The notes beneath the pieces were generated by a model. It saw nothing but the letters and a program-made list of their open reading frames with translations, had not been told where the DNA came from and did no database searches. A DNA stretch of 64,000 nucleotides, taken from positions 6,487,488-6,551,487 of the forward strand of contig NC_058140.1 in the NCBI RefSeq assembly GCF_011075055.1, in the 5' to 3' direction. This DNA is from Mangifera indica (lineage: Eukaryota; Streptophyta; Magnoliopsida; Sapindales; Anacardiaceae). Positions within the stretch are counted from its first letter, which is position 1; the number at the start of each line of letters is the position of its first letter. The position numbers were made by a program, and so were the translations under genes. Below, piece after piece: positions 22,474 to 35,169 of this stretch.

Positions 22474-24848
22474 TGTAACCTTTCCTAACCAATAGGTATG
22501 TTCCGAAAAAACGGCAATAGTTTCCCTATTTTAGAGGGCCCAAGGAATATTTTCTATTTTTAATTATGTCTTGTAACACTGTCAATTAACAATTTACACA
22601 AACTATTCCTACCAATCGACTGGATTTTCATCACATAATCATAATAAATAAAATAAATACTTATTAGTAACCATCATAAAGATCAGCACCTACAGAAACT
22701 TTATAATCAATTCTCATGACTAGTCATAGATATACACATATATAGATATATATATACACAGTCACATATATACATATAGGAAAAAACATATATAGATATA
22801 TCTACCCATATTTATATCAAATATATATATATGCATATATTCACATATACACCAAAAACATATAAATCAACAAAAATATGGTGCCTTTCTCTTTTAGCCT
22901 CATGTTTCACTAGTGCTCTCCGGAAACTTTTGCTGCAACTTTTTACCTATAAAATATTAAATTAAACAGAGTGAGCGACCATGGCTCAATAAAAAAATCA
23001 TACTCAATACTCAAAGTATTTCTTTCATACTCAGCGTGTCTGAGCTATTTACAATAAAATAATTGACACAGAACACGCATTAAACACATATTATAATTCT
23101 TTTCTTTCACCCATTTATTCATTTCCTTACTATACAGATATGATTCACTTATTATGATTTATGCATGTATGAGTGTCATGACTTATCTATTTTCTGATCA
23201 TACATTTTTCTCAACTCTTTATCAGTCACAAAGGCTTGCATGCATGATTCTAATGCAAATGACTTTCATAAAATATTTACTAATTCTTTCTCTTTTTTTT
23301 TTCTTTGTCAAATATTTTTCATTGACTGGTCTAGACTACATAAGATAGTACTCGTAGTCACCATACAAGGTATAATCCTCCTCGTACATGCATATTTCTC
23401 TTTTTTTTTTCCCTTGCTGTCCACACGGTACAGCTGACATTTTTTCTTTGCTGTCCACACAATACAACGGGCATTTTTTCTTTGTTGTCCACATAGTACA
23501 ACTAATATTTTTCTTTGCTGTCCACACAGTACAGCTTGCGTGTAAGAATTTTAAACATGTTTTCTACTTTCTTGTATCATATAAGTCATTATAAAACCAA
23601 AAATATTTGTTTTCCATTTTCTGAAAATGCATACCTTAGAAACTGTTTTTCCTCCATCTTTATTTTTTTTGAAATCATGCATATGTTATGATTCCTCATG
23701 TATACATGTATAACCATAACATGAAATATGCCCATTCATTGTTTTTTCTTATTCGTTTCAAGCCTCATCAAGTATCAGATTATTTTCTCATGCATTTACA
23801 TATGTTTCATGCATTTCATATGAATATACATATTTATTATAATAGTTCTTTACACATATCATGCATATAATTAAGTAAAATTAACCTACATCATATACAA
23901 TGACATTTTTGCCCTTATGGATATAAGGGTTATTCCATATATCATGCACATAATTAAGCAAAAATTAACCTTATGGATAAAATTACATGCTTACCCTTAA
24001 TGCAAATTCTTTCATCAATTCAACATTTCTTATATATTCAACACACAAAATCCACAAAGCTAACCCTGAGAATATGAAATGTCTAAAATACCCTTATGGC
24101 CAAAAATTACATCATGAATCCTAATGAATTTCTTTATCCTTTTAAGCATAAATCACATTAATTCTAATATCTTACACACTCACATAAGTAAAGGTTATTT
24201 AAATAATCTAACTCAAATTACTTCAAGTATGTAAAGTATGAAATTCTTACATTTTCTTTGCTAATTAGGTGATTTAAGCTTATCCTCCTTCTTTTATTCT
24301 TCCTAGCAACCTTAATCAACCAAAAATATAATCATCCATCAAAACCTAAACTTAACATCTCTTAAAAATTAAACTTTTTACCTTAAAACTTATGAGAATT
24401 GATAGATCTATATTTTTTATAACTGGAGACTCTGGAAATTAGGTGGTTTATCTAGGTTTTTTGATGAATTTTGCTTGAAGGAAAACTTTAGCTAAAAATT
24501 ACGGAGATTATCGGCTAAGGAAGAAGAAAATGAATAGTTGGTTGATTTTATAAGCTTTTTGGACTAATTTACCCTTAACCTTTTCAAAAAATGATTATTT
24601 TATCCTTAGTCAATTACCAAAAACCGTTAGCACCACCATATAATTTCAAGTGTGCCATTCAATTTTCATTTCCACGTTGTGTCTTAAATCCTTCTAAAAT
24701 AACCATTTTACCCCCTTTGAAAATTATTACTCATTTAGTAATTTTCTATAATTCTCTTATAATTTCTTTAAACAACAAGTTATAAAATCAACTCTAGGGA
24801 TAATTTTGAAAGTAGAGTTCACTGGCTTACCTAAATCTAGGTGTTACA
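22474..24848 (-). repeat. 3' LTR of the chromovirus
   Basis: 2375 bp, TGTAACCTTTCC to GGTGTTACA on plus. It contains AT-rich microsatellite sequence (about 22730-22850, ATATATAGATATATATATAC type) and four copies of a ~34-bp minisatellite at 23411-23535. It is the partner of 29734-32132, colinear throughout. Confidence 0.93.
23411..23535. repeat. ~34-bp minisatellite in the 3' LTR (4 copies)
   Basis: The unit is of type CTTTGCTGTCCACACAGTAC plus an AT-rich tail; the four units differ by a few bases. The same array is in the 5' LTR at about 30695-30820, so it existed before or at insertion. Confidence 0.85.
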
Positions 24849-24866
24849 TTTCTTCCCCCCTTAAAA
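24849..24866 (-). other. polypurine tract of the chromovirus
   Basis: Minus strand reads TTTTAAGGGGGGAAGAAA directly before the 3' LTR. This is a classic polypurine tract that primes plus-strand DNA synthesis. It also confirms the minus orientation. Confidence 0.88.
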
Positions 24867-26230
24867 GAATTTCGTCCTCGAAATTTAGGCAAATAGGTTG
24901 GAAAATCTCTCTCTTATTTGTTGCTCAACCTCCCATTTGGCTTCTTTCACCTTATTATTCTTCCATAATACTTTCACTAATAGAATTGTCTTATTTTGGA
25001 GCTCTTTTATTTTTCTGTCTAGTATCTACACTGGTTCCATAATACATGTGAAGGATCGCTAATGTACTTTCTCAATAAAGAAATATAAAATACATGATGA
25101 ACTCGATCCATACTAGGTGGAAGTGCAAGTCTATAAGCCACCTTGCCCACTCTTTCTAAAATTTCAAATGGGTCAATTAATCTTGGAGCAAGTTTCCCTT
25201 TTCTTCCAAATCTTATCACATGCTTATAAGGGGTTGCTTTCACAAAAACTTTGTCACTCGGTTGAAACTCTACTTCTTTCCTTTTCAAATTTGCATAGCT
25301 CTTTTGTCTATCATAAGCTTGCTTCAATCTAGTCTTGATAGTCTTTATATCTTCCACCATCCTCTGGGTTAACTCAGGCCCAAGAACTTGACTTAAATCA
25401 TCTCACTCTCCTATGTCATCCCAATGTAATGGGGATCTACACTTTCTTCCATAAAGAGCCTCATATGGTGCCATTTTAATGGTGGACTGGTAACTATTAT
25501 TATAAGCAAATTCTATCAATGGAACTATTTCATTCCAAGTCATTTTGTAATCTAAGCAACAGGCCCTCAACATATCCTCTAGTATTTGATTCACCCTTTC
25601 TGTCTAGCCATCTGTTTGAGGATGATATATTGTGCTAAATGCTAGCCTAGTATCTAATGCTCTCTGTAAGCTACCCCAAAAAGTTGAAACAAATCTGGGG
25701 TCTCTATCCGACATAATAGTTTTGGGCACGCCATGTAATCTCATAATCTCTCGTATATAAATCTAGGCCAGTTGATATGAAGCAAAACTATCTTTCAGTA
25801 GAATAAAATTTATCGATTTAGTCAATCTATCTACAATCATCCATAGTGCATTATAGCATTTTTGTACTCGAGGTAGGCCAATGATGAAATCCATTGAAAT
25901 ATCTTCCCACTTCCCTTCAGGAATACTAAGTGGGTGGAGCAAACCTAAAGGTCTCTGATGCTCGGCCTTGACCTGTTGACATACCAAGCACTTAGCTATG
26001 TATTCACCAATATCTTTTTTCATACCTATAAACCAATAAGTTTTCTTTAAATCCTGATACATCTTTACTCCCCCAGGGTGGGCAGTATAAAGTGTATCAT
26101 GTGCTTCACTCAAGATTTTCTTTCTCAATTCCAGATCTTGGGGAATACATACCCTGTTTCTAAACTTGAGCACGCCATCTATCATTTGAAACTCAGTTGC
26201 TTTCCCCTCACATATCTGTTGACTCATTTT
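24867..26230 (-). pseudogene. chromovirus integrase with chromodomain-like C-terminus
   Basis: A 154-codon frame (26227-25763) carries the H2C2 zinc-binding region (the pair EAHDTLYTAHPG and KCLVCQQVK) and the start of the catalytic core (ISMDFIIGLP, first catalytic Asp). A break follows, then the core end (25594-25403: [20 protein letters not shown]) and the GPY/F-type region (25360-25019: KLAPRLIDPFEILERVGKVA). Past a stop comes the chromodomain-like tail (ILDRKIKELQNKT..., about 25010-24890), which in relatives binds modified chromatin and steers insertion. The gap at 25595-25762 also reads as integrase but is interrupted. Confidence 0.85.
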
Positions 26231-27690
26231 CTGGCACCATAAATCTTCTACTTGCTTCTCTTTTATTTCATCGAGGAGCTTAGGTTAAATTTTCAATCTG
26301 GCCACCTGACTTCCTATCACCTCAATTTGTTGCCTCTGAAACTCTTCTTGTAACTCTATCTGAGTGGTGAGATGAGCTATGACAATCTTTCTACTTAAGG
26401 CATCGACTACCACATTTGCTCTATCCGACTAATATTTAATATCACATTTATAATCTTTGACTAGCTCCAACCATCTTCTTTGTCACATATTCAAGTCTTT
26501 CTAAGTGAAAAAATATTTTAGACTTTTATGGTCGGTGTAGATATTACATTTAACTCCATATAAATAATGCCTCCAAATTTTTAAAGCAAAAACCACTACC
26601 GCTAACTCTAAATCATGGGTAGAGTAGCATGTTTCATAATCTTTTAACTATCCAGAGGCATACGCTATCACTTTACCCTTTTGCATCAACACGACTCCTA
26701 AGCCATTATGCGAGGCATCGCAATAAATATTATAGTCTACACCCTCCTCTGGTAATACTAAAATAAGAGTTATAGTCAACCGCCTTTTTAGCTCTTGGAA
26801 ACTCTTTTCACAAGCATCAGTCCATAGAAAATGAGTTCCTTATCTAGTAAGAGCTGTAAGTGACTTGGCCAACCGGGTAAAACCTTGTACAAATCTCCTA
26901 TAATAGGCGGTTAGCCCTAAAAAGCTTCTGATCTCTTTCACCATCTTCAGCCTCACCCATTCAAGTATTATTTCTACTTTACTGGGCTCTACAACTATAC
27001 CTTTCTTAGTAACCATGTGTCCCAAAAATACTACTAGATCCAACCAGAATTCATACTTAGAGAATTTGGCATACAATTTCTTTTTTCTCAATCTTTGTAG
27101 CACAAATCTCAAGTGTTCGACATGTTCTTCTTCTGATCTGGAGTATATCAAGATATCATCAATAAATACCACCAGGAATTTGTCAAGACAATCATGAAAT
27201 ACTCGATTCATTAAATATAAAGATTGTTGGAGCATTAGTCAATCCAAAGGGCATTACCACAAACTCGTAATGCTCGTAGTAGGTCCAAAAAGCTATCTTT
27301 GGAATATCTTGCTCTGCAATCCTCACCTGGTGATAACCTGACCTCAAGTCAATTTTGGAGAACATAAAAGCTCCCTTCAATTGATCAAATAAATCATCAA
27401 TTCGAGGTAACGGGTATTTATTCTTCACTGTAAGTTTATTCAACTCCTTATAATCTATGCACATACGAAGCGACCCATCTTTCTTTTTGACAAATAGTAT
27501 GGGCGCTCCCCAAGGAGAGTGACTGGGTTTAATAAAACCTTTATCTAAAAGTTCTTGTAATTGTTTCTTTAATTCTTGTAATTTAGCTAGAGCCATCCAG
27601 TAAGGGGCTTTTGAAATTGGGGTTGAGCTAGGTTCTAACTCGATACTAAACTCCAACTCTCTCTCTAGAGGTAAACCTAGTAGCTCATCA
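26231..27690 (-). pseudogene. chromovirus reverse transcriptase and RNase H
   Basis: RT runs 27656-27192 ([48 protein letters not shown]) and, after a frameshift, 27235-26840, with FIDDILIYS holding the catalytic pair and [16 protein letters not shown]. The three catalytic aspartates (one in KIDL, two in IDD) are present. RNase H, 26840-26230, is interrupted by stops but readable: [23 protein letters not shown] and NVVVDALSRK (about 26420-26380). The sequence order matches chromovirus pol. The frameshift between the two RT halves and the stops in RNase H abolish function. Confidence 0.88.
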
Positions 27691-28270
27691 GGAAAAACAT
27701 TTGAAAAATCTCATACTATTGGGACATTCTGAACACCCAATCTTTGAATATTACATTCATGTACCACATGAGCTAAAATTTCGTACACTTTTTTTTCAAT
27801 AATTTTTGCGCCTTTACACTGTTGATCATCATATTAGGTTGATGGCCCTCTCTAAAACTGAAGTGATCCCCATTGTCAAGTTGGAATTGAGGCTTTTTCT
27901 TTCTACAGTCAATCTCAACTTCATATCTTTCTAAGAAATCCATGCCTAGGATAACATCAAAATTGGGCATATCAAAGACAATCAAGTCCACTTTTAACTC
28001 TCTCCCATGTATCATTACCCTCTAGTCCCTTAACATCTTATTAGTAATCACACTCCCACCATTCGACATCTCAACTCTAATGGAATGGGCAGATCTAACA
28101 GGCATTAAACCTACCCTTTCAATAACCCTCGGTGCAATAAAAGAGTGTGTAGCTCTTGAATCAACCAATGCATATAAGGAAACATAGTGGAATAAGAGCT
28201 GACCAGTAACAACAGATGGACTAGCCTCTGTCTGACTATGGGTAGCTGTACAGACCCATGCATTGGTACC
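27691..28270 (-). pseudogene. chromovirus aspartic protease
   Basis: The active-site loop reads LYALVDSRATHSFIAP on the minus strand (about 28172-28125), so the invariant D-S-G is D-S-R, which should abolish catalysis. A stop lies near 28020. The C-terminal half (28015-27773) includes FDVILGMDFLERYEVEIDC, the usual RVP signature. It lies between gag and RT as in all gypsy elements. Confidence 0.82.
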
Positions 28271-28379
28271 TTTCCCTGGTTACACTAGTGGAATCAAGAT
28301 TTGTTGTGGCTGTATCGAGACTGGCAGTTCGGTACTCTGGCAATCCTTTGCTATATGCCCTAGTTGTCGACATCTATAA

Positions 28380-29496
28380 CAAATCACCTATTTTTGTCTG
28401 TACCAACATTCCTCACTATGATGTCTCCCACAAATCTGACATTGGGAAATATTTTCTTTCTGAGGCTTCTTGTCACTCTTTTCGCCTTTTCTACTTGCTT
28501 TTGACTGAAATTTTCTTTTTCCCCTGTTGTTTATGAAACTAGAACCAATTGAACTACCCCTTGATGTTATAGCAGGTGCTGAAACAATCAATCAAGCAGG
28601 TAGAGCTGACCGACTTGACATCACTGTCTAGGGTGCTGTCAATGATAGAGGTGTTACTATGGAGGGTGCATTCCTAGGTATCTTATTAACATATACCTCT
28701 AACCTCAATGCTTTCTCCAATGCCTCTTCATAAGTTTGAGGAGGTTGTGGTCCAGCTAGCACATGCAAGGCTATCTCCGGTCTAAAGCCCTAAAGAAATC
28801 TGTCCAGTCAGAGACTAGGTGTACTCACCATACCTGGAGCAAAACTAGATAAGACATAAAACGGGTAGAATAATCCTTTACTGAACCCTCTCCCTGCTAC
28901 AAAGAAATGAACTCTTGAACTTTGATTGCTACCACATCAGTCGTTCTATATTGGGCCTCAAATGCCCTTCTGAAGTCCTACCAGGTCATCAGATCCATAT
29001 TTCTGGCTTCTTTAACTAGGTCCCACCATATGCGGGCCTTTCCCCTCATTAAGAAACTAGCATACCGAACTTTTTCTCTATTACTCATAGGAAATAAATT
29101 CATAGTACTTTTTACCTGCTTGCTCCATTCATCAGCCACCAAAGGATCTTTAGTACCTTTAAATTCAAGAGGGGTATGCTGACTAGGTAAGGAATAAATG
29201 GGCTCAAGCCGCCTTTGAGCTCCAATTTCTCCTCTACCTTCATTCCTCATTTCATTTCTGATTTCTTCTATGACCTCCTCACGAATCTCACTTCTAATCT
29301 CATCTCGAATGACATCTCCGGCTATATTTTTAGGTGTGGGTCTATCTTGACTCTCGGTCAACACTGGACGGACTATATCTCTAATTTCTACTAGCCCAAA
29401 TCCTGAACCACCTAACGGGGCAAGGTTAGATGGTTCTCCCGCCTCTCTCTGAATGCCCCTTCCACGACCCCGTCCTTGTCATGTGGTCCTCCTCAT
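28380..29496 (-). pseudogene. chromovirus gag with zinc knuckle
   Basis: The start ATG at 29496 is followed by MRRTT and an in-frame TGA. The frame then shows a 128-codon segment (29364-28978) with an Arg/Glu-rich helical region, PLEFKGTKDPLVADEWSKQV and SFLMRGKARIWWDLVKEA, the gag core. The knuckle CQICGRHHSEECWYRQ (about 28435-28388) has the C-x2-C-x3-H-x4-C spacing common in Tekay-type gag. Internal stops between 28970 and 28600 break it. Confidence 0.82.
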
Positions 29497-29713
29497 CTAA
29501 TAACTGCATAAGTGTAATTACATAAGGATTTTATCATTCTATTATTTGAATACAGGCAAAAAAAACAACTTACTGCAGTCGATTCACGGGAGCTGATCTG
29601 TGAGACATGAGGGGCACCTGTGCAATATTAGAATGCAAAACTATAGATATATTGTATTATATTATATTATATTACCACATATTCTATTATATCCACATTT
29701 AAGCACCCAAAAT

Positions 29714-29733
29714 CACACTCTAATACTAAAAAA
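29714..29733 (-). other. decayed primer-binding site of the chromovirus
   Basis: Minus strand after the LTR reads TTTTTTAGTATTAGAGTGTG. Compared with TGGTATCAGAGC it differs by C-to-T and G-to-A changes only, as expected from methylation-linked deamination. Confidence 0.65.
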
Positions 29734-32132
29734 TGTAACCTCTCCTAACCAATAGGTGGTTACAGAAAAACGCCAAAAGTTCCCCTATTTCAGAGGGCCT
29801 GAGGAATATTTTCTCTTTTTAATTATGTCCTATAACACTCCCAATTAACAATTTACACGAACCAGTCCTACCAATCGACTGGATTTTCATCACATAATCA
29901 TAATAAATAAAATAAATACTTATTAGTAATCATCATAAAGATCAGCACCCACAGAAACTTTATAATCAATTCTCATGACTAGCCGTAGATATACACATAT
30001 ATAGATATATATATATATATACATAATCACATATATACATATAGGAAAAAACATATATAAATATATCTACCAATATTTATATCAAGTATATATATATATG
30101 CATATATTCACATATACACCAAAAACATATAAATCAACAAAAATATGGTGCCTTTCTTTTTTAGTCTCATATCTCACTTGTGCTCCCTGAGAACCTTTAC
30201 TGCAACTCTTTACCTGTAAAATATTAAATTAAACGGAGTGAGCGACCATGGGTCAGTAAAAAAATCATACTTAATACTCAAAGTATTTCATACTAGTACT
30301 AATCTCTTTCATACTCAGCGTATCTGAGCTATTTACAATAAAATAATTGACACGGAACACGCATTAAACACATATCATAATTCTTTTCTTTCACCCATTT
30401 ATTCATTTCTTTACTATACAGATATTATTCACTCATTATGATTTATGCATGTATGAGTGTCATAACTTATCTATTTTCTGATCATACATCTTTCTCAACT
30501 TTTTATTAGCCATATAGGCTTGCATGCATGATTCTAATGCAAATGACTTTCATAAAATATTTACTAATTCTTTCTCTTTTTTTTTTTCTTTGTCAAATAT
30601 TTTTCATTGACTGGTCTAGATTACATAAGACAGTACTCGTAGTCACAATACAAGGTATAATCCTCTCTTACATGTATATTTCTCTTTTTTTTTTCCCTTG
30701 CTGTCCACACAGTATAGCTGACATTTTTTCTTTGCTGTCCACACAGTACAATGGGCATTTTTTCTTTGCTGTCCACACAGTACAACTAATATCTTTCTTT
30801 GTTGTCCACACAGTATAACTCACGTATAAAGATTTTAAGTATGTTTTCTACTTTCTTGTATCATATAAGTCATTATAAAACCAAAAACATTTGTTTTTCA
30901 TTTTCTGAAACATGCATACCTTAGAAACTATTTTTCCTCCATCTTTATTTTTCTGAAATCATGCATATGTTATGATTCCTCATGTATACATGTATAACCA
31001 TAACATGAAATATGCCCATTCATTGTTTTTCCTTATTCTTTTCTAGCCTCATCAAGTATCAGATTGTTTTCTCATGCATTTACATATGTTTCATGCATTC
31101 CATATGAATATACATATTTATTATAATAGTTCTTTACACATATCATGCACAAAATTAAGTAAAATTAACCTACATGACATAAAATGACATTTTTGCCCTT
31201 ATGGATATAAGGGTTATTCCATATATCATGCACATAATTAAGCAAAAATTAACCTTATGGATAAAATTACATGCTTACCCTTAATGCAAATTCTTTCATC
31301 AATTCATCATTTCTCATATATTCAACACACAAAATCCACAAAGCTAACCCTAGGAATATGAAATGTCTAAAATACCCTTATGGCCAAAAATTACATCATG
31401 AATCCTAATGAATTTCTTTATCCTTTTAAGCATAAATCACATTAATTCTAATACCTTACACACTCATATAAGTAAAGGTTATTTAAATAACCTAACTCAA
31501 ATTACTTCAAGTATGTAAAGTATGAAATTCTTACCTTTTCTTTGCTAATTAGGTGATTTAAGCTTATTCTCCTTCTTTTATTCTTCCTAGCAACCTTAAT
31601 CAACCAAAAATATAATCATCCATCAAAACCTAAACTTAACATCTCTAAAAAATTAAACTTTTTACCTTAAAACTTACCAGAATTGATAGATCTAGACTTT
31701 TTATAACTGGAGGCTCTAGAAATTAGGTGGTTTATCTAGGTTTTTTTGATGAATTTTGCTTTAAAGAAAACTTTAGCTAAAAATTATGGAGATTCTCGGC
31801 TAAGGAAGAAGAAAATGAATAGTTGGTTGATTTTATAAGTTTTTTGGACTAATTTACCCTTAACCTTTTCCAAAAATAATTATTTTATCCTTAATCAATT
31901 ACCAAAAACCCTTAGCACCACCATATAATTTCAAGTGTGCCATTCAATTTTCATTCCCACTTTGTCTCTTAAATCCTTCTAAAATGTCATATTACCTCCT
32001 TTGAAAATTATTGTTCATTTAGTAATTTTCTATAATTCTTTTACAATTTTTTTAAATAACAAGTTATAAAATCAACTTTAGGGGTAATTTTGGAAGTAGA
32101 GTTCACTGGCATACCTGAATCTAGGTGTTACA
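29734..32132 (-). repeat. 5' LTR of the chromovirus
   Basis: 2399 bp, colinear with 22474-24848, including the AT microsatellite (about 29990-30110) and the 34-bp minisatellite (about 30695-30820). Differences cluster in the first 150 bp on the plus side and are sparse elsewhere, for example around 31180-31420. Confidence 0.93.
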
Positions 32133-32137
32133 ATAAA

Positions 32138-33127
32138 TTTACAATTTTTGTCTCTTTCTCCCTTGTGTCCAAGTTGAATATTTTATAATAGTTTTTTCAC
32201 GGGTTTTATTATTTAATCATATATCTTCTCTGTTGAAGAATTTTTTTTCTATGCTACAAAGATTCTTTTCTCACTGGAAGGCTGAGAAAAAAGAGAAAGA
32301 TAATATTTTCTCTTTTTGCATACATGAGTTAAATCACCAAAGGCATTTTAGGGGAATCGATTTTTGTTAAAGTTTATTTGTTTAAGCTTTGAAATTTAAT
32401 TTCCCATTTTTTTATCAAACAAAGGGCTACCCGTCTTTCTTTCATTTTTGTTATTTGATTCAAGTCATAAAACTGCCTTAAAGCCAACAAATTGTTACTT
32501 AAAAATTTCTTGAACACAATTTTTTATTCTTAGGCAGACAAAAAAAGCTGTCAATTATATCTAAAGCAGTCAATTGGCAGTAAAAAGTTTTATTTCAAAT
32601 ATTTGAAATCCAAAGGTGCATTCTCTAGGGTTTACTATCAGAGTATCTATACACAACCTTCTTCTCGCTCGCAAGATCAATATATGTTATTGAAATTACA
32701 TTTCCATGATAATCAATCACATTGTTCATAAAGAAAGAGTAATATTTTTCGCTTATTAAAAGTATTTCTTCATACTCACGTTATGTTTTATTACCTCCAC
32801 AACAAAATAAAAAAGAGAAATTAAAGAAATTAAATACCAAATCATTATTTAAAACAACACAACATCATATTCAACGACAATTGATACAAAAAAAAAAAAA
32901 ACAATAAAATATAAAATTGGTTGTATCCTATTGAAATACCTTATTTGGCCAACTAAATCTGCAAAACTCATAAACACAATTGGATGAATTGGGTTATAGA
33001 TAGTTGCCTTCTGTCTCATGAAATTCAATCTACTTTGGTAAGATTAAGTTTAGTGAGATAGAATACCACTATTTCATAACTCATAGAGAATCAACTAACT
33101 CGTGTAAACAACTTTTCTTATGAGTGA
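32138..33127. other. intergenic, no recognised content
   Basis: AT-rich sequence with an oligo(A) run near 32888-32901. No reading frame, RNA or transposon end was recognised. Confidence 0.4.
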
Positions 33128-33941
33128 TTGATTTAAGGCCAAATGACTATTTTCCACCCAAGGTATGCTGTAATGACAAGTTTCCACCCTTTAACTATGG
33201 AAACACCAAATACCCACCCATGACCGGTTAAATTTAACAGAACTCTAACGCCTGAAAATTTTCTCTTTTTGCCCCCCTAAACTTTAAAAACTAAAATTTT
33301 TCCTCAGCCTAAGTTTTAAAAAATGGCAGTTTCACCCTAGGGTTTGGTTTTGAAATCTCCGGCCACCTCTCCGGCTCCACTGCTGACGGCCTCTCCCTCC
33401 CGAGACATTCTCTCCTTCCGGCGATCTCTTTCCTCCCATTTGGAGGGTCGATCGACGTCGGAGACGCTTTGGGAGATGAAGAACTTCATCGGGGAAGACA
33501 AAGTTCTTCATCTTCCCAGACGAAGACAAAGTCGTCGTCTTCGTCTGGAAGTTCTTCGTCTCCCAAGACATCTATGACGTCGATCGGCCCTCCAAATGGG
33601 AGGAAAAAGATCGTCGAAAGAGAGGATTTCTCAGGAGGGAGAGGCCGTCAGCAATGGAGCCAGAGAGTCGCCGAAGATTTCAAAACCAAACCCTAGGGTG
33701 AAACTGCCATTTTTTAAAACTTAGGCTGGGGCAAAATTTTAGTTTTCAAAGTTTAGGGGGGTAAAAATGGATTATATTTTAGTTTATTTTTTAATATTAT
33801 AGAGAAAATGACGATTTTACCCTTACTACCGTTATTTTTAACTGGCCATGGGTGGGTATTTGGTGTTTCCATAATTAAAGAGTAGAAACTTGTCATTATA
33901 GCATACCTTAGGTGGGAAATAGTTGTTTGGCCTTGATTTAA
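33128..33941. mobile_element. complete foldback MULE-type element with 9-bp TSD
   Basis: The element is 33137-33932 (796 bp). TTGATTTAA occurs at 33128-33136 and 33933-33941, a perfect 9-bp duplication typical of Mutator-like elements. The arms start GGCCAAATGACTATTTTCC and, from the other side, GGCCAAACAACTATTTCCC, and pair over more than 200 bp (CCACCCATG..., CCTAGGGTTTGGTTTTGAAA). The GC-rich centre (33360-33680) is itself partly palindromic (TCCTCCCATTTGGAGGG against CCCTCCAAATGGGAGGA). It encodes no transposase, and overlapping short frames on both strands are by-products of the palindrome. Confidence 0.92.
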
Positions 33942-35169
33942 ATATACATTTTTTCCTTAAACGCAAGAATGTGACAAAACATAGCCAAATTTTGATTGAT
34001 TTTTGCTATATTTTTGCCTTAAAAACAAAAGTACACTTTAGATTTCTCGTTATCTTTTATTAAAATAGGGTGTAAATTAAATTTAATAGAATTCGATTAA
34101 TTTGGTCTACCCTCGTTAGAAACCTGGTAATTTGGTTGACACCACCCTTCCAATAAGCCTTCTTTTTACTCCTATTTTATTTTTACTTCCTAAAACTTGG
34201 AATCTGATCAAATCTATGGGTTTCAACCAAAGAACGGTAACTTAATTAAAACATAAATCCTAGATTTGAATTTAAGCAAAAGTTAAAACACAAATCAACA
34301 ATAACCCATCATCTCTATACTACTCAATTAATAATAACCAACACAATGACAATTTTATCTTGAACACAGTAACAAATTTGGAGTAGAACAATGTTACACA
34401 CCTTAAATAGAGTCACATTAATGTGAAAATCAAGTGAAGATGGAGGGATGTAACAAGGATTAAAAATATGTTTACTCTCAAACCTAATTAACAATTCGAA
34501 TTATTTGCAGCTTACATAATAACAAACATTTCCATTCTCTTTAATCCCAACAACAATCATAAAAAAACACCATGAAAATCGCATAAAACCCTAACTAACT
34601 TTTTCAAAAAATGCTTAGAACCTTGAAAAATTCCATTCTATCTGGTATTTAATATAATAATAAAGGTCATACAATGTGACATGTATATACTCAAAACACT
34701 TCCTTTCCGAGTTTGTAGAGTGAAAAATTATTTCAAACAATGAATGCAACTTTAGAATGTGAAAGGTTGATCTGATTAGGTAAAATCAGATTTTGGGTGA
34801 AGTAAATTGGTGTTAGCTATGGTGGCTTCAGTGATCATTTAGTGCCAAGGGTGTAACAACATCCTCCAATATCGTAAGTCTTCTTCCATGATCGCGCCAT
34901 CAACAATTATATAGCAGACTACTTGTTGCGTCTCAATATGGCTTACAATTTAAAATTTTAAACCGTCCAATTAGCAACAAAGAAACCCATTCATGCAATC
35001 CATAAACAGCCAAGTATCCTGCCAAAAGGTTAACATTATTAATATAAGGCCAAAACTGAAAAAAAATCAAAACAAAATAAAAACTAGCACACTGAAAAGC
35101 ACGATGAAGAAAAATATATTTCCCAATCGACCACCGTTTATAAAGCCAAAATGGGCATCTTACTTCTAT
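33942..35169. other. intergenic, downstream of the RZ-1A gene
   Basis: AT-rich, without a readable gene or clear repeat end. It lies 3' of the RZ-1A gene, whose transcript probably ends between about 35150 and 35250. Confidence 0.4.

Larger units (their letters stand above)
22469..32137 (-). mobile_element. complete-structure chromovirus (Tekay/Del-like) with TSD ATAAA
   Basis: Element body 22474-32132 (9659 bp) between ATAAA at 22469-22473 and ATAAA at 32133-32137. Both LTRs start and end with TGTAAC/GTTACA. The order on minus is 5' LTR, PBS, gag, protease, RT, RNase H, integrase, chromodomain-like tail, PPT, 3' LTR. The 2.4-kb LTRs, pol order and C-terminal chromodomain-like segment fit the Tekay/Del group. 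Coding frames are broken, and the LTRs differ at scattered sites, so it is not recent. Confidence 0.93.

Noticed and set aside
23411..23535. Regularly spaced repeats resembling a CRISPR array
   Set aside because: The units are directly adjacent with no unique spacers, lie inside a retrotransposon LTR and are in a plant nuclear sequence.
33332..33696. Overlapping Ser/Arg-rich reading frames on both strands
   Set aside because: They fall within the palindromic core of the foldback element and mirror each other, so they come from the inverted repeat and not from a gene.
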